Origin: Diogma glabrata
Lineage: Eukaryota > Arthropoda > Insecta > Diptera > Cylindrotomidae
Assembly: GCA_963693315.1 (NCBI GenBank)
Contig: OY856186.1
Coordinates: 377,335,597 to 377,399,596, forward strand
Length of the DNA: 64,000 bases
Direction of reading: 5' to 3'
Position 1 is the first letter of the stretch. The number at the start of each line of letters is the position of its first letter. Below, one piece after another: positions 9,238 through 21,280 of the stretch. The position numbers and the translations under genes were made by a program. A model generated the notes under the pieces. That model worked only from the letters and a program-made list of their open reading frames with translations. It was not told the DNA's origin and did no database searches.

Positions 9238-12200
9238 CTTTACATGCTTTGACATGCAAATTAACGTGAAATATCACATACGGCACCCAGGTCTCAGAAG
9301 GTTTCTATGAGTGGCACATACACTCATTCCGTTTCCACAACTCTTTTTATTAGAAACAAGAAAATGTTATCGTATAACCTAAAGTATGTCTACATAACGT
9401 TTATAAGTGTTCAATGAATAAAATTGCCATGCATATTTGGTTTGAAACCTCTAGCTTTTTCCGTATTTAAACTTCATATTAAGAATATTTGTTCAAACTA
9501 CTATACAAATTACAAGAACATAGTAATGTTAAAGATAAAATAACATGTTAAAGGGAAACAATATTAAAACTGTTATTAGAAAAGTTTATCATATATCATT
9601 TTATTTATTTTTATTTACTTAATATTTTGAAGAGTTGGAAGTTAGCATCAAGGACTTCCAGCAAAATTAAAGGATTTGATTTAAAGCGATTATATATCTG
9701 CCATATATTAAAAACAGCGAAGAAAGGTTTACAAATACATACTACTAATAACAATAAAACTAATTTGATGTGTGAATTTTTTTTTCAGTTTTTTGTTCTT
9801 TTCTAACGAAAATTTGCTAACTAAACTACTTCTAATTGATTTTCAAAAACTGTAATTAAACGCATGCATAGATTTTTATAGAAACAAAATCAAGTTAATG
9901 ATTAATGAATTTCTTTTCAGTTATTCTCGATGTTGGAGCGTTCACAAATTACCAAGTTTCGAATATTCACAACAGCCATTCGCAAGAGCAGTATAATTAC
10001 CATGGCAGTGAATTTTTGTAAGGATCGTTGGTCAAAATTTATTTTTATATAATTTTAAACTAAGAACATACCCAGTCAACCAATTTTATTGGAGCGGATA
10101 GAACAGTTAATACCATTACCATTAAGAAGGTGCCTTAAAAGTTATATGCGGTTTTTTCCTCCATCATCTAAAGTGAGCCAAAAATGTTGTATTGGATCTT
10201 ACGGCCAAATACAGATATATGTGATTATTCGAATTGTGTTAAGGTCAACATTTATCACCAATACATCATCACCAGTCTGATTATTACATTTTTAGGACAG
10301 CAACAAACTTTTTTGTGACGGATGATTAAAAATTTAGGTAACTCCATATACTCACCTCCTTTGGAAGAGTTTTATCACTATTAGTATGCAATTGATTTGA
10401 ACCCCAATAGAGGAGGTAATTTCACAAGAAAAAATTACGGCATTCATTGAAAACTAGCACACAGTACCAATATGGCCAGCTAGACGCACTTCAGTGCAAA
10501 ACTAGTGGAACGACAAACTAGCCTATCTTGCATAACTAACATCCATCTAAATCATAAAGAATTTCTTTCATATATAAACATTTTAAATTTCTTATCCCCA
10601 ACATTTTTCATTTGCAAATACATCTAATCTTGCATAAAAGTCAAACATTCAAACAAAACAATTAGCACAATAAATGTACTAATTTTTTTACCTTTGTAGT
10701 CCCACAACAACAATCATTTGAAAACTTTGAAATTCGCTGTAATTGAAACATATGCATATTCAAATATTAAAGAGAAAATAAATGTAATGTTATTTTTTTA
10801 ATTTTATTTCATGAAAAAGAAATATCAAGTAACAGAGAAAACCGCTTTAATGATGCATTTCATTTAGTATTTCGTTATACAAAGCTTATTTAGCAAATAT
10901 CATGAGTTGAATATTGTTTGCTTGACTAAAAAAAAAGAAAATGAAACGGATAATGAAGAGTGACACAGATATTCTTTCCTTTTTATCCAAAAACATTTAA
11001 ATACATTTTTTTGGTAAACATTGAATCAATTAAATTTTAATCGCTTAAAAGTGAAGATCTAACTACAACGGTTCTTGTGACTATTAATCTGTAATTATAT
11101 TTTTTGATATCAATCAAGTTGAACTGACCTTTTCATAAAATACATAGGATTATTGTCTTTATCAAATGGATGTAAAAAAAAATAGAAATCATTTTTATTG
11201 TTGATTGCTTGTGGAATAAAAAAATTGGTTTTTACCTTTGATACAAAATTAATTAAAAGAGTTATGCTTACTAATTAAATAAAAAAGGTTAATGAATATT
11301 ATGGTTATTTCTTTTCGTTATTATTGAATAAATTATTTTAGCAGTATGTACTTATTTTTGAAATATAATAATTACAGCAATTGTGATAGAAAGCACCATG
11401 CATTGCTTATATTGAAAGTAAAGGAAAATTTAATGTTTTTGCTTTTGTAAAGGGATAAGGAAAACCATCATTGAATGCAAAGGTTTTTCCTTAAATTACA
11501 TTATAACAGAAAAGGCTATATAGAAACTTAATTGAATTGACTTGTCTCGTTAAACGATGGATTAAGGGAAAGGAAGAAATACGGAAAAGATACTGAAAAA
11601 CCTGGATCAATTAAATAATATGTAAGGACGATAGCTGTAAATCAAGTTCCAAACATACAGCGGGACAAATGAAAATTAAAACAAACATAGAAACATTTAT
11701 GTGTGCTACAAGTCAGTCAATAATATTTTAACATTTTCTTTCTTTTAACTTTCAATTACTCCAAACTTTCAATTACTCCAATACGAAAACCAAACTTATG
11801 TCAGCAAAGTATAAAAGAACGCAGAATTCCAATAAACAATTATAAAATGTCCTCTTTATTTGAAAACCAGCATCTAACAGAATAGTATATCTCAAATTAC
11901 ATTTGTATGTTAATCAAAATTAATTATTTTTATGAGAGATAATGACAAAAGTAATTATCTCCTCTCATTTTCCATATAACTTTATTGTAAAACATCTTCG
12001 TTGCATAAATAGAGTTGGGCAAATAATTTTCCTACATAGATGTTTCTTTCTACATAAATGATGAACACTTTTGTTTAAAAAGATTAGTCATAGCATTATT
12101 TGTAGATATAATACGGCTGTGCAAATTTATGGAGGGTAGAATTATTGTTTGTGGTTGTAGAGAAATTGTTTATTGAAATGATTTATATGAAAATGGTTTG

Positions 12201-12425
12201 ACTTGTATTTTTTTAATAATATGTTATATAGAATTTTTAAATTGTGTACGGTGTAAGGTATAATGAAAGAAGAAACAAGAGATGGAAAAGTTTACTACTT
12301 ATACTCAAACATTTCCTCGATCTAGGCGATTACGTAAATTTTTATCAAAAAGTGCATATAGTATAAGCTTTTATGAAATATTGTTGTAAAAAAAATTGAA
12401 TTTGGATAAGTGTAAATTGGTGAAA
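9238..12425. other. Long AT-rich stretch, no supported feature
   Basis: Only short, unremarkable open frames; no domain motifs, RNA genes or clear repeat ends found. A 17-bp word ACTTTCAATTACTCCAA occurs twice in a row near 11750-11780. Confidence 0.5.
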
Positions 12426-13306
12426 AACACGTGAAATCAGTAAGGTCTGGATATGAGGTTTTAATTTTGTATATTTAGGTATTAGAATTCATTGACATCA
12501 ATAAAAACAATTTTTCTGCGTTTTTATTTTTTTTTACCCTGTCTTAAGATACAGGGTGATGAAAAATAAAGAAATTGTTCGACCCTGGTGTATTGAAATG
12601 GTTCTACAGTCAAAACTACTGAGCTAATTTTAATGTTATATAGCTCAAAATGTAGGTAGTGAACAGAGCTAATAAAAATAATAATTCACATTTTATGACC
12701 TTGAACACTTTCTTTTAGAAAAATAACGGTAAAAAATTCAAATTCGATTTTCTAGAAATGCGCATTTTTTAAATTTTTATTTTTTAATATGTGGAAGGTA
12801 CATATGTTGCTAACATTTAAAAAAAAATTCAAAAGGGGAAAATTTTTTGTTTTTTTCTTTCTTAAGACTCGCTCTAGCTGCTTTTCTTTTTACTGCTCCT
12901 CCAATTCCATCACATCAGAAGTGCTCTAACCAGGTAACGAGGAGGTACACTTCACCAAGGAGTAGTTAGTTGAAGACGTACAAACGAATTTTTTGATCGC
13001 AGTACTGTAGCCACACTATATTCTGATCTAAGCTATAATCTTATCTGGTAATTGAAGTACATATAATATATATTTTTGTGTTAAAAATAATATAATATTT
13101 GCTGTGATAAAATATACTATATCGAATATTAAGTAATCTTTCTGGACTAAAACGGCCCAGCTTTATTTTCCGAGTCAACAAAACATATACTGTGCATAAA
13201 AATTTACTAAAAGTCAATTTTTCCCCATAAAACAAAAACAATACTTTCACTAGTCCTAAATGAACAAAAAACATAAACTAGGGAAAAATATAATATGAGT
13301 CTAAAC

Positions 13307-13394
13307 CAGGGATGGGGAGCCTTTTTACCATTAAAGGCCAATTATAATTTTGCAAATCGTTAACAGGCCGCATTATGCCGAGTATTGTTACCAT
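13307..13394 (+). mobile_element. hAT-type terminus, solo fragment
   Basis: CAGGGATGGGGAGCC followed by TTTTTACC and AAAGGCCA is the typical start of hAT elements of the Charlie/MER5 kind. The matching right end is not seen; the LINE-A fragment follows directly. Confidence 0.5.
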
Positions 13395-13642
13395 AGCTTG
13401 GGGGGCTGCATCTGTTACTATAATGGCTATTTTAGACTCTGTTCAAAAGCGTGCTAAACGAATTGTTAATTTTTTCTGATCTCGTTGTTTTTTATAAATA
13501 TCTTCATCAGCAGTGTTCGGATGAAATAAAATCCATTATGCCTGCAAACAGTCAAACTGTTGAGATCACTCACTCCCCACTGTCATATAGTGACACAATG
13601 CAGAGGAATTTCTTTGTTTGCAAAACAAAATCAACAAGCTGA
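13395..13642 (+). pseudogene. LINE-A ORF2 C-terminal fragment
   Basis: The translation gives WGAASVTIMAILDSVQKRAK, then, after a small deletion and frame change, SDLVVFYKYLHQQCSDEI and MQRNFFV. These match the LINE-A C-terminal region (WGAASVSILALLDSVQKRA, ADLVVFYKYRHQQCSDEI, SQRDFFVR) at 3064-6087 in order. It is truncated at both ends and therefore dead. It lies inside the spacer of the fold-back element. Confidence 0.85.
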
Positions 13643-14381
13643 TAGATACGCCAATTTAAAAACAATCCCTGGAACACAAGGATATCACTCATACATTCCT
13701 ACAAATGATGGATAAATCTTAGCTAGACGTTATTCTAACTCTACGGAATTTAGTAATGTAAAATTAAATAAATGATAAAAAATGTGTAAAATTTTTATTT
13801 TGAGTTGAAATTAAAAATTTATTATAAAAACATATATGTAAATCCAAAAAAAATGTTAATTTTTTAACTCCACTTTTTTTTATGATGTAAAATTTTAAGG
13901 CGTTTTTTTATGATGTAAAGTTGCAGTAAAATTAATAAAAAAAATAAAAAATTTTCCCCTCCTTAATTTTTTATAAAATGTTAGTAACATATGTACCTTT
14001 TATATATTAAAAAATAAAAATTCAAAAAATACGCATTTCTAGAAAATCGAATTTGAGTTTTTTACCGTTATTTTTCTAAAAGAAAGTGTTCAAGGTCATA
14101 TATTGTGAATTATTATTTTGATTAGTTCTGTTCAATACCTACATTTTGAGCTAAATAACATTAAAACCAGCTCAGTAGTTTTGACTGTAGAGCAATTTCA
14201 ATACACCAGGGTTGAGCAATTTTTTGAATTTTCATCACCCTGTATCTTAAGACAGGGTAAAAAAAAAAACTAAAAACGCAGAAAATTTTTTTTTATTGAT
14301 GTCAATGAATTCCTATACCTAAATATACAAAATTAAAACCCCATTTCCAAAATTGCATGTTTTTTGCTGATTTCACGTGTT

Positions 14382-15204
14382 ACGTGATACCCTTAAGTTT
14401 GGGTTTGTTGCCTCCTTTTTTGGACACACTTACATACAAATACTTCGTAAAAAAGAAATGTATGTCTGTAGGTAGGACTGTAGCCCAAGCGAGTGAGGAA
14501 AACTTTGATTCCTTCCTTTTATTTGAGGAAAACCTGATGAAACTATGATCCTGATCTAATTATGATAAAAAGATTGACTTAGATGTTGACGAAATATTGT
14601 CTCCTCCTATGAATTCATACATCATAATATCTAGAAATTTAATACAAAAAATCCCAAACTGATGAATCTATGTTATATGATTTCTTTACACTTGTTAGTA
14701 GGGTGACTTGATCAGATCTACGGGTTTGACTTAGAGTCATCAGACTATGAAAGCTAATTTTCGGATGCCAAGTTGGCAAAATTGCTGAGCAAGACCAAAC
14801 TTTACTTATTGTTATCCGAGGAACTCTTTAAAAAAATTTTATTAATTTAGTTTTATTATTTTGAAAAATTTTGGTATGATCACATTAGATGAACCTTTCC
14901 TATAAAGCACAAGCACAAAAACCATGGCAGATAGAAAAATAGTCTCAATTGGATCATTTTCCAATATTCTACTTTTATTGAATTTTTACTTGAGAAATAC
15001 TTGCGGAGTTGCCCTGTGGTATTGTATATCTTATATCTCCTAAGCAGATAATCGAATTATAATGAAAGAAACGCTGCTGGACAGTTGATGTAATCTGATT
15101 TATTATAAACCAAATTTAATCCTTCTATAAAATAAAAATCTTCTTCATCAGTTGCAGAAAGGCAATATTACCCTAAAGTTGCAAAAAGGCAATATTACCC
15201 ATGG
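14382..15204. other. No supported gene
   Basis: AT-rich, short open frames only. Near 15170-15205 a word GGCAATATTACCC is repeated 31 bp apart. Confidence 0.45.
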
Positions 15205-16062
15205 TACAATTACCGGAAAAATTGGTAGAATTGGTAAAATTGCAATAAAATTTGAATTAACTTTATTTAATAAAAATTATAGTTTGTATTTTTTTGTGGA
15301 CACCCACCCCGTATACTGTAATTGAAAATTCAATCGATCCATTTGCAGTTGTAGGTAATTTTAACGTTGACATACGAGACGCCACAAAGTGGAGTACTTC
15401 AGGCAAATATTTATTTCGTTAGCTATTGCATAAGCCAAAATAGCTGCGATATTACTACCAGGTGGAAAAACTGGTTATTCCATCTCCCCGATCCGCAACG
15501 AACGATAGTGTTCTGGATCGGTAAGTTAGAATGACCAATTTTTCCACCTGGTATCAATATCGCAGCTATTTTGGTTTACGCAATAGCTAAATCTATGTCA
15601 TTTCTGGATCGAATTGGTTTGGTACCATGAATCAAACTAATAAGAAACGTTTAACCAGTTCCTCTTGATGCATCTAGGAAGATGGTTTCTCATATTCAGA
15701 TATGGACAATTTGCTGATTATCCGTATGTGTAGGACGCGGAAAGTGACATGTGTAAAGCCGTTGATAATTCTTATTTTGAGTGGAAAGTATTGCGTACAG
15801 TTTAAATATAGTAAGCTTCATTGAAAATGATTGGTTGTCTTAGACTACCTCTTTGCGTTTGCGCCATTGAAATACTTTTCTACTTCCATTCCATATGTAA
15901 TACATAAACCCAAATGCAGCAGTGTTTGAAATGATTATGGTAGTAAATGTTGTATATTAAATAGAATTGCAACTATAATTTAATTTTTTGAAAGAGTTTC
16001 ATATTTTCCCAATTTTACCAATCTTTCCGGTAATTTTACGGTAAAATTACCAAAATATTCAA
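15205..16062. repeat. Diverged outer inverted repeat around a strong hairpin
   Basis: The word ATTACCGGAAA(A/G)ATTGGTA with its downstream TAAAATTG occurs near 15205-15245 and in reverse complement near 16000-16060. Between them lies the hairpin at 15419-15590. It could be an old small DNA element; no coding content is seen. Confidence 0.4.
15419..15590. repeat. Hairpin: about 65-bp inverted repeat with short loop
   Basis: 15419-15483 (TAGCTATTGCATAAGCCAAA, TAGCTGCGATATT, ACCAGGTGGAAAAA) returns in reverse complement at 15526-15590 with a few mismatches. The roughly 42-bp loop contains a second small palindrome, GATCCG ... CGGATC-like. The RNA of either strand would fold into a long hairpin. 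It could be a MITE core or an old fold-back remnant. Confidence 0.75.
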
Positions 16063-16065
16063 TTA

Positions 16066-16979
16066 TTTGAATAGGAGCTTAAGTGCTACTTTTTGTGTTA
16101 AGTCTATTATAGTTTGGCAATTATAGACAATTATAATTCCATGTCACCGCAACATTGATGTTCCTGACCTGACCCCCTCTGATTTTGATAAAATTTCATA
16201 TACAGATAGCCAATGAAAAAATAAAAATAACGTTTCTTTCAAAAAATTTAATTTCGCTCTAAGGATGACACAGGGTGGCTCAAAGTCTTAGGAGTTTGCA
16301 AAACATGAGTATCTTTGAACATCGATTGCTAATGATTGACTAAACTGATTTAAGTCATGTATAGCTCATTGGAAAGGTAGTTGATAGGACTTATAAAAAA
16401 AGTTACTTAAAATGTTGTAATAATTTTTTAAAAGTGTGTTAAACTTAAAACATATATTCAAAAATGGCGCTGTTGAGAGTACTCTCACTTTTACCAAATT
16501 TTTTTTTCAGAAATGTTTAATTAATTCTTAATCCAAACTAAAAATTTCCCAATGGCATAATTTCTCGTTAACAAAATAAAATTTTTACAAAATTTTTATT
16601 TCCGTTTTTTTTTTATCAATTTTTTTTATGAACAATGCAGTGAATCATCTATTTAATAAACCCACCGGAATTCTTGTTTTATAGTAATTTATTGACCATT
16701 TAATTATTTTAAAGATACAAATTAAGTATTTGCTTTTAACGTAATTTATCTTTTCATTCATTTATACCTGTTCAAAATTCATTATAAATACATTTACCTG
16801 AAATATGTTAAAACTCATTCTGAGCAGTAAATAGTGGGGAAATTATGCGAAATAAAATGCATTTTATATTGAATTCATATAATAATTAACTTTTTATTCA
16901 AGGTTATGTAATTTTCTAGGTTATGTAATAAAAAACAATATACATCCATTATTAATATAAAATAAATTTACATAACATG
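16066..16979. other. No supported gene
   Basis: AT-rich sequence downstream of the transposase-like pseudogene; no motif recognised. Confidence 0.45.
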
Positions 16980-17529
16980 TTAACGGCTTATCGTAAAAAG
17001 CATAGTTTTAACGGAATTAGAATACATGTTTGTGAGCAATGTTTTTTCATCTATAGGTATAAACGCATGAAATAATTGTGTACCATTTATAGTTACAGCC
17101 TCTCTGTATCTTGCTTCTAGCCAAAATTTGATTTCATTATAATCACTTTTTCTGGTATATGCAAAATTCATTGTTGATTGCCATTTTGTCGCCAATTCAT
17201 AAAGATCCACTGGGGTTTGAATAATATCCTTGTTAAAAAAAACTATATTGATGAGCACCTCGTTTCAATGTACCTCCTATTCCATCACCGGGTCCTTTTC
17301 CATGACTGGTAGCGTAAAAGTGCCACTTTGCGTCTATATTAAAATCTGATTTGTGGTAGCATAGATTTATAAAATTATATTTATTTTTATACTGAGATCC
17401 CGCACCAACAGTCATATAGACTGTTTTTTCAATAGGATGCTCTATTTTATCTTTTATAAAATCAATCATTTGTGATATAAATAGATGCACTGCCACACTA
17501 TCATGCTCAGTTATATCAGAGATAATGAC
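16980..17529 (-). pseudogene. Transposase-like gene, 3' part, split by the BEL element
   Basis: The reverse strand reads ISDITEHDSVAVHLF, GAGSQYKNKYNFINLC, then KWHFYATSHGKGPGDGIGG and, after a frame change near 17250, TPVDLYELATKW. The motifs QYKN..NF.NLC and FATSHGKGPCDGxGGT recur in many uncharacterised arthropod proteins that look like transposase DDE-region relatives; I recall them by pattern, not by a named Pfam. Here SDG before QYKN appears as VGAG and CDGIGG as GDGIGG, so key residues are lost. The 5' continuation is at 27957-28129 across the BEL insertion. The frame crosses the 5-bp duplication exactly (SFVI continuing into ISDITE). Confidence 0.7.
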
Positions 17530-17728
17530 TGTTCGCGAAAAGTAAATCCCCTGTAAAGAAAAAGTAATTTAAATTAGATGATAATAAATTGAAAAGTATT
17601 GATTGACTTATCCTATCCATTGCTTATATTCCAGAATTTTGAATTGTCCAAACGTTGTTTAGATCCCTAAAAGAAGTGAAAGTCAAAAACATTAGTGATA
17701 GTAATTCATTTGAAATATTGAGAATATA

Positions 17729-17991
17729 AATTAATTCAAAATAATATTTAATGTAATTTAATTCAAAAAGATATCTAATGTTATTTAATTCAAAATAATA
17801 TTTAATGTAATTTAATTCAAAAAGATATCTAATGTTATTTAATTCAAAATAGTATTAATGTTATTTAATTCACGATAATATGTACTGTAATCTAATTCAA
17901 AGTAATACTAATGTATTCTAATTCAAAGTAATATTAATGTAATCTAATTCAAAGTAATATTAATGTAATCTAATTCAAAATTTAATTCAAA
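17729..17991 (+). repeat. 26-27 bp minisatellite in 5' LTR, ten units
   Basis: Units of the form ATTTAATTCAAAATAATAT followed by TTAATGTA, ten copies. The same array in the 3' LTR (26320-26501) has seven; the lengths differ by 81 bp, three units. Confidence 0.85.
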
Positions 17992-18181
17992 GTTAATTAT
18001 GCCACTTACTTGAAAATGTTAGTATTATTGTTTATTTCAGCGATACGTCAATTTGACAACAATATGTTCCACTCAATATTGACGACGTTTAACTTGGCTG
18101 CACTCAGTAGTTTTTTTAGTATCTAACTTATTGAGAGTGGAATGTATTGTTGTTGGGTTGTCTTCACTGACAAATTTATAG

Positions 18182-18189
18182 TATATAAG
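18182..18189 (+). promoter_or_regulatory. Probable LTR TATA box
   Basis: TATATAAG inside the 5' LTR, repeated at 26693-26700 in the 3' LTR. It is followed about 100 bp later by AATAAA-type poly(A) signal sequence, consistent with a U3-R layout. The start site is not determined. Confidence 0.5.
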
Positions 18190-18786
18190 AGAGACATTTT
18201 TTATGCTAGCTCTCTTGCTTCACATATATATTATATTATTTAGTGGTTGTTCGGGATTGTTCTAAGTAATGTTGTCTTGTCACTAAAATTAAAATTAAAA
18301 TAAAAAGTGTTTATTCGATGTAAAGTAGTTTAGTGTAGACAAATATATATACATATAGATTAGTAATGGCAAGCTGTGTTTCCTTTTTGTTGTGATGATG
18401 CTATGGTGCTGTGGATTTGCCGGTCGTCAATGCTAGGATAAGTATAGTTGTTTGATGAATATTTGTGACCATACGGTTTTGAATCCATCATTGTTGAAAT
18501 TATTTGTATTAAATCTTCGTCATTACTGATAATGCATTTTAGTTCCGGATCTTGTTCGCATTCATCGTTATTACAGTGGTTACAGCTGCCGGTCGTCGAT
18601 GCTGATGAGGATTATATAGCTTTGATAAATATATTCTGTGACCAGATGGTGTTGAATTCATCATTTATATTGTTCGTCATCAATGCTGATAATACATATA
18701 GTTAGTTCATGATGATTTATGCTCATCGTTATACTATTGAGATTACTTATATTGATTCGTCGTCAATGCTGATAATACATATAGTT

Positions 18787-19029
18787 AGTTCCTGAGTTAT
18801 TTTATATTCATCGTTATTATCGTCGTCATTGCTGATAAATTTGTGCACGTCGTTATTATTGAGATACAGTTCCTGAGTTATTTTATATTCATCGTTATTA
18901 TCGTCGTCATTGCTGATAAATTTATGCACATCGTTATTATTGAGATACAGTTCCTGAGTTATTTTATATTCATCGTTATTATCGTCGTCATTGCTGATAA
19001 ATTTATGCACATCGTTATTATTGAAATAT
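18787..19029. repeat. 81-bp tandem repeat, three units, in LTR
   Basis: Three nearly identical 81-bp units beginning AGTTCCTGAGTTATTTTATA. Because 81 is divisible by three, both strands stay open across the array; the reverse strand reads repeated HKFISNDDDNNDEYKITQEL. Further copies lie at 19885-20127 and 27383-27625. It is LTR sequence, so I treat the open frames as incidental. Confidence 0.85.
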
Positions 19030-19360
19030 AGTTCCTGATTTATTTTATGTTCATCGTTATTAGTGAGATTACTTGTATTGAATCTTCATCATTGCCGATA
19101 ACAAATATAGTTCTTGATTATTTTATGCTCGTCGTTATTATTGAGATATAGTTCCTGAATTACTTATGCTTATCGCTGTCAAAGTTGTTATTTTTGACGG
19201 GCGTCGATGTTGATGATAATTATAATGCCTGATAAATGTACGTGACCACAAATTCAACGTTATTGAGATTGAAGAATTCAGGTTGCTTCCATACATCTGC
19301 AATCAACATTTTCATCATCATCAAGGTTACTGAGTAACACAATACAGTCCACTGTTTCCA

Positions 19361-20457
19361 CTTTAGGTCCTTTGAGCCGATCTCATGTTTAAGCAGGTAT
19401 TTTCTTCGGTTGCTATGATGCTATGGTGCTGTGGATTTGCCGGTCGTCAATGCTAGGATAAGTATAGTTGTTTGATGAATATTTGTGACCATATGGTTTT
19501 GAATCCATCATTGTTGAAATTATTTGTATTAAATCTTCGTCATTACTGATAATGCATTTTAGTTCCGGATCTTGTTCGCATTCATCGTTATTACAGTGGT
19601 TACAGCTGCCGGTCGTCGATGCTGATGAGGATTATATAGCTTTGATAAATATATTCTGTGACCACATGGTGTTGAATTCATCATTTATATTGTTCGTCAT
19701 CAATGCTGATAATACATATAGTTAGTTCATGATCATTTATGCTCATCGTTACTATTGAGATTACTTATATTGATTCGTCGTCAATGCTGATAATACATAT
19801 AGTTAGTTCCTGATCATTTATGCTCATCGTTATTATTGAGATCATTTATATTGTTCGTCATCATTGCTGATAATACATATAGTTAGTTCCTGAGTTATTT
19901 TATATTCATCGTTATTATCGTCGTCATTGCTGATAAATTTGTGCACATCGTTATTATTGAGATACAGTTCCTGAGTTATTTTATATTCATCGTTATTATC
20001 GTCGTCATTGCTGATAAATTTATGCACATCGTTATTATTGAGATACAGTTCCTGAGTTATTTTATATTCATCGTTATTATCGTCGTCATTGCTGATAAAT
20101 TTATGCACATCGTTATTATTGAAATATAGTTCCTGATTTATTTTATGTTCATCGTTATTAGTGAGATTACTTGTATTGAATCTTCATCATTGCCGATAAC
20201 AAATATAGTTCCTGATTATTTTATGCTCGTCGTTATTATTGAGATTAGTTCCTGAATTACTTATGCTTATCGCTGTCAAAGTTGTTATTTTTGACGGGCG
20301 TCGATGTTGATGATAATTATAATGCCTGATAAATGTACGTGACCACAAATTCAACGTTATTGAGATTGAAGAATTCAGGTTGCTTCAATACATCTGCAAT
20401 CAACATTTTCATCATCATCAAGGTTACTGAGTAACACAATACAGTCCACTGTTTCCA
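19361..20457 (+). repeat. Decayed primer site followed by a partial second LTR
   Basis: After the outer LTR ends at 19360 come a primer-site-like word AGGTCCTTTGAGCCGAT (19365-19381) and about 25 unrelated bases. Then LTR sequence from TGCTATGGTGCTGTGG (about 19415) runs to the terminal TTTCCA at 20457. The first roughly 880 bp of the LTR are missing from this second copy. It shares the extra 80-bp block with the 3' LTR. Confidence 0.85.
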
Positions 20458-20461
20458 CTTT

Positions 20462-20479
20462 TGGTCCTTCGAGCCGGAT
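20462..20479 (+). promoter_or_regulatory. Primer-binding site, complementary to tRNA-Tyr 3' end
   Basis: TGGTCCTTCGAGCCGGAT begins five bases after the LTR end. Its reverse complement, ATCCGGCTCGAAGGACCA, is the 3' end of insect tRNA-Tyr as I remember it, including CCA. Confidence 0.8.
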
Positions 20480-21280
20480 GTAGAGGGCGCTACCGTCTGG
20501 ATTCATCAATCAATAATAAATTTTGGCCGTGCCGATTATCAAAGACCGGATATTCAAGAGTCGAAGTTCAAGAGCCACAATAGTTGGATGGCAGGTATTC
20601 GTTCAGAATTTCTAATATTAATTTTGATTAACTAAATTTTATCTAATTAAGGAATATTACATGTTGAACTCTAGTTTGAGTGTTTGTAGATTTGTTAATT
20701 AATTATATTGCTATCTATTGATTGATGACTTATAACTAGTCATTGTAATTACTAAAGCTATTTGTTTAACTTATTAATATTCAATCATTGTCTTACTATC
20801 ACGACTTATTACTTAACTAAATTTCGTCTAATTAAGTCGTATTGCAGTTGAAACCCTAGTTTGAATGATTGTAAGTCTAGTGATTTATTATACTTACTTA
20901 TGACAATTTGTTCTAATTACTAGTCTAATATTGAACAGTCAGTCATTGTTCATTTGTCACGACTTCGACCACTTTTGTGAGTTGTTGATCTGCAATTATT
21001 GGCCTGCGAGCACAAGTAAATCAGCGACTGTGCTAATTCATGTTAATTGTAATCGTTCATCTCTGATGAGTTATTCCTTCAATTCCATTTAGAAAACTAT
21101 AAATTGGTACAAGGTATTTGATTTAAATCAAATTGGTCTCATCATTTCGTTCTACGTATTGTCAGTTAGCCAGCGTTCTCCAATCAATTCACCTCAAGTT
21201 TAAGATCATTTTTACTTTTGTTTGTTTACCATTTGTCTGTAACTATTGGCCACTTGTTGGTATCAGGGTGAAATTATATC
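20480..21280 (+). other. BEL 5' leader with internal duplication
   Basis: Non-coding leader between primer site and gag. A block starting AACTAAATTTTATCTAATTA at about 20631 returns in diverged form from about 20816, an old tandem duplication of about 190 bp. Confidence 0.6.

Larger units (their letters stand above)
12426..14381. mobile_element. Fold-back (long inverted repeat) element
   Basis: The left arm 12426-12860 is repeated in reverse complement at about 13937-14381. It begins AACACGTGAAATCAG on both sides and shares long blocks such as TTGACTGTAGA and AATAACGGTAAAAAA with their complements. The arms are about 435 bp and clearly diverged by small indels. Each contains a near-perfect 22-bp palindrome centred on CTTAAGA (12537-12558 and about 14239-14260). 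The 1.1-kb spacer holds a hAT end and a LINE-A fragment, probably later arrivals. No transposase and no clear target duplication was found. Confidence 0.75.
17530..19360 (+). repeat. BEL 5' LTR (outer)
   Basis: Starts TGTTCGCGAAAAG and ends CACTGTTTCCA, matching the 3' LTR along its length. It has ten units of a 26-27 bp repeat, three units of an 81-bp repeat, a TATA box and an AATAAA near 18300. It lacks one roughly 80-bp block (GATCATTTATG ... GTTAGTTCCT) present in the inner partial LTR and in the 3' LTR. Confidence 0.9.

Noticed and set aside
8069..9310. Open frames of 70-100 codons in the CCCAGTGAGCA element
   Set aside because: They overlap the repeated GTGTGACAC words and have no domain pattern; probably incidental.
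10089..10280. 63-codon frame starting MERIEQLIPLPL
   Set aside because: Isolated, no recognisable domain, neighbouring frames or splice context; no better than chance in AT-rich DNA.
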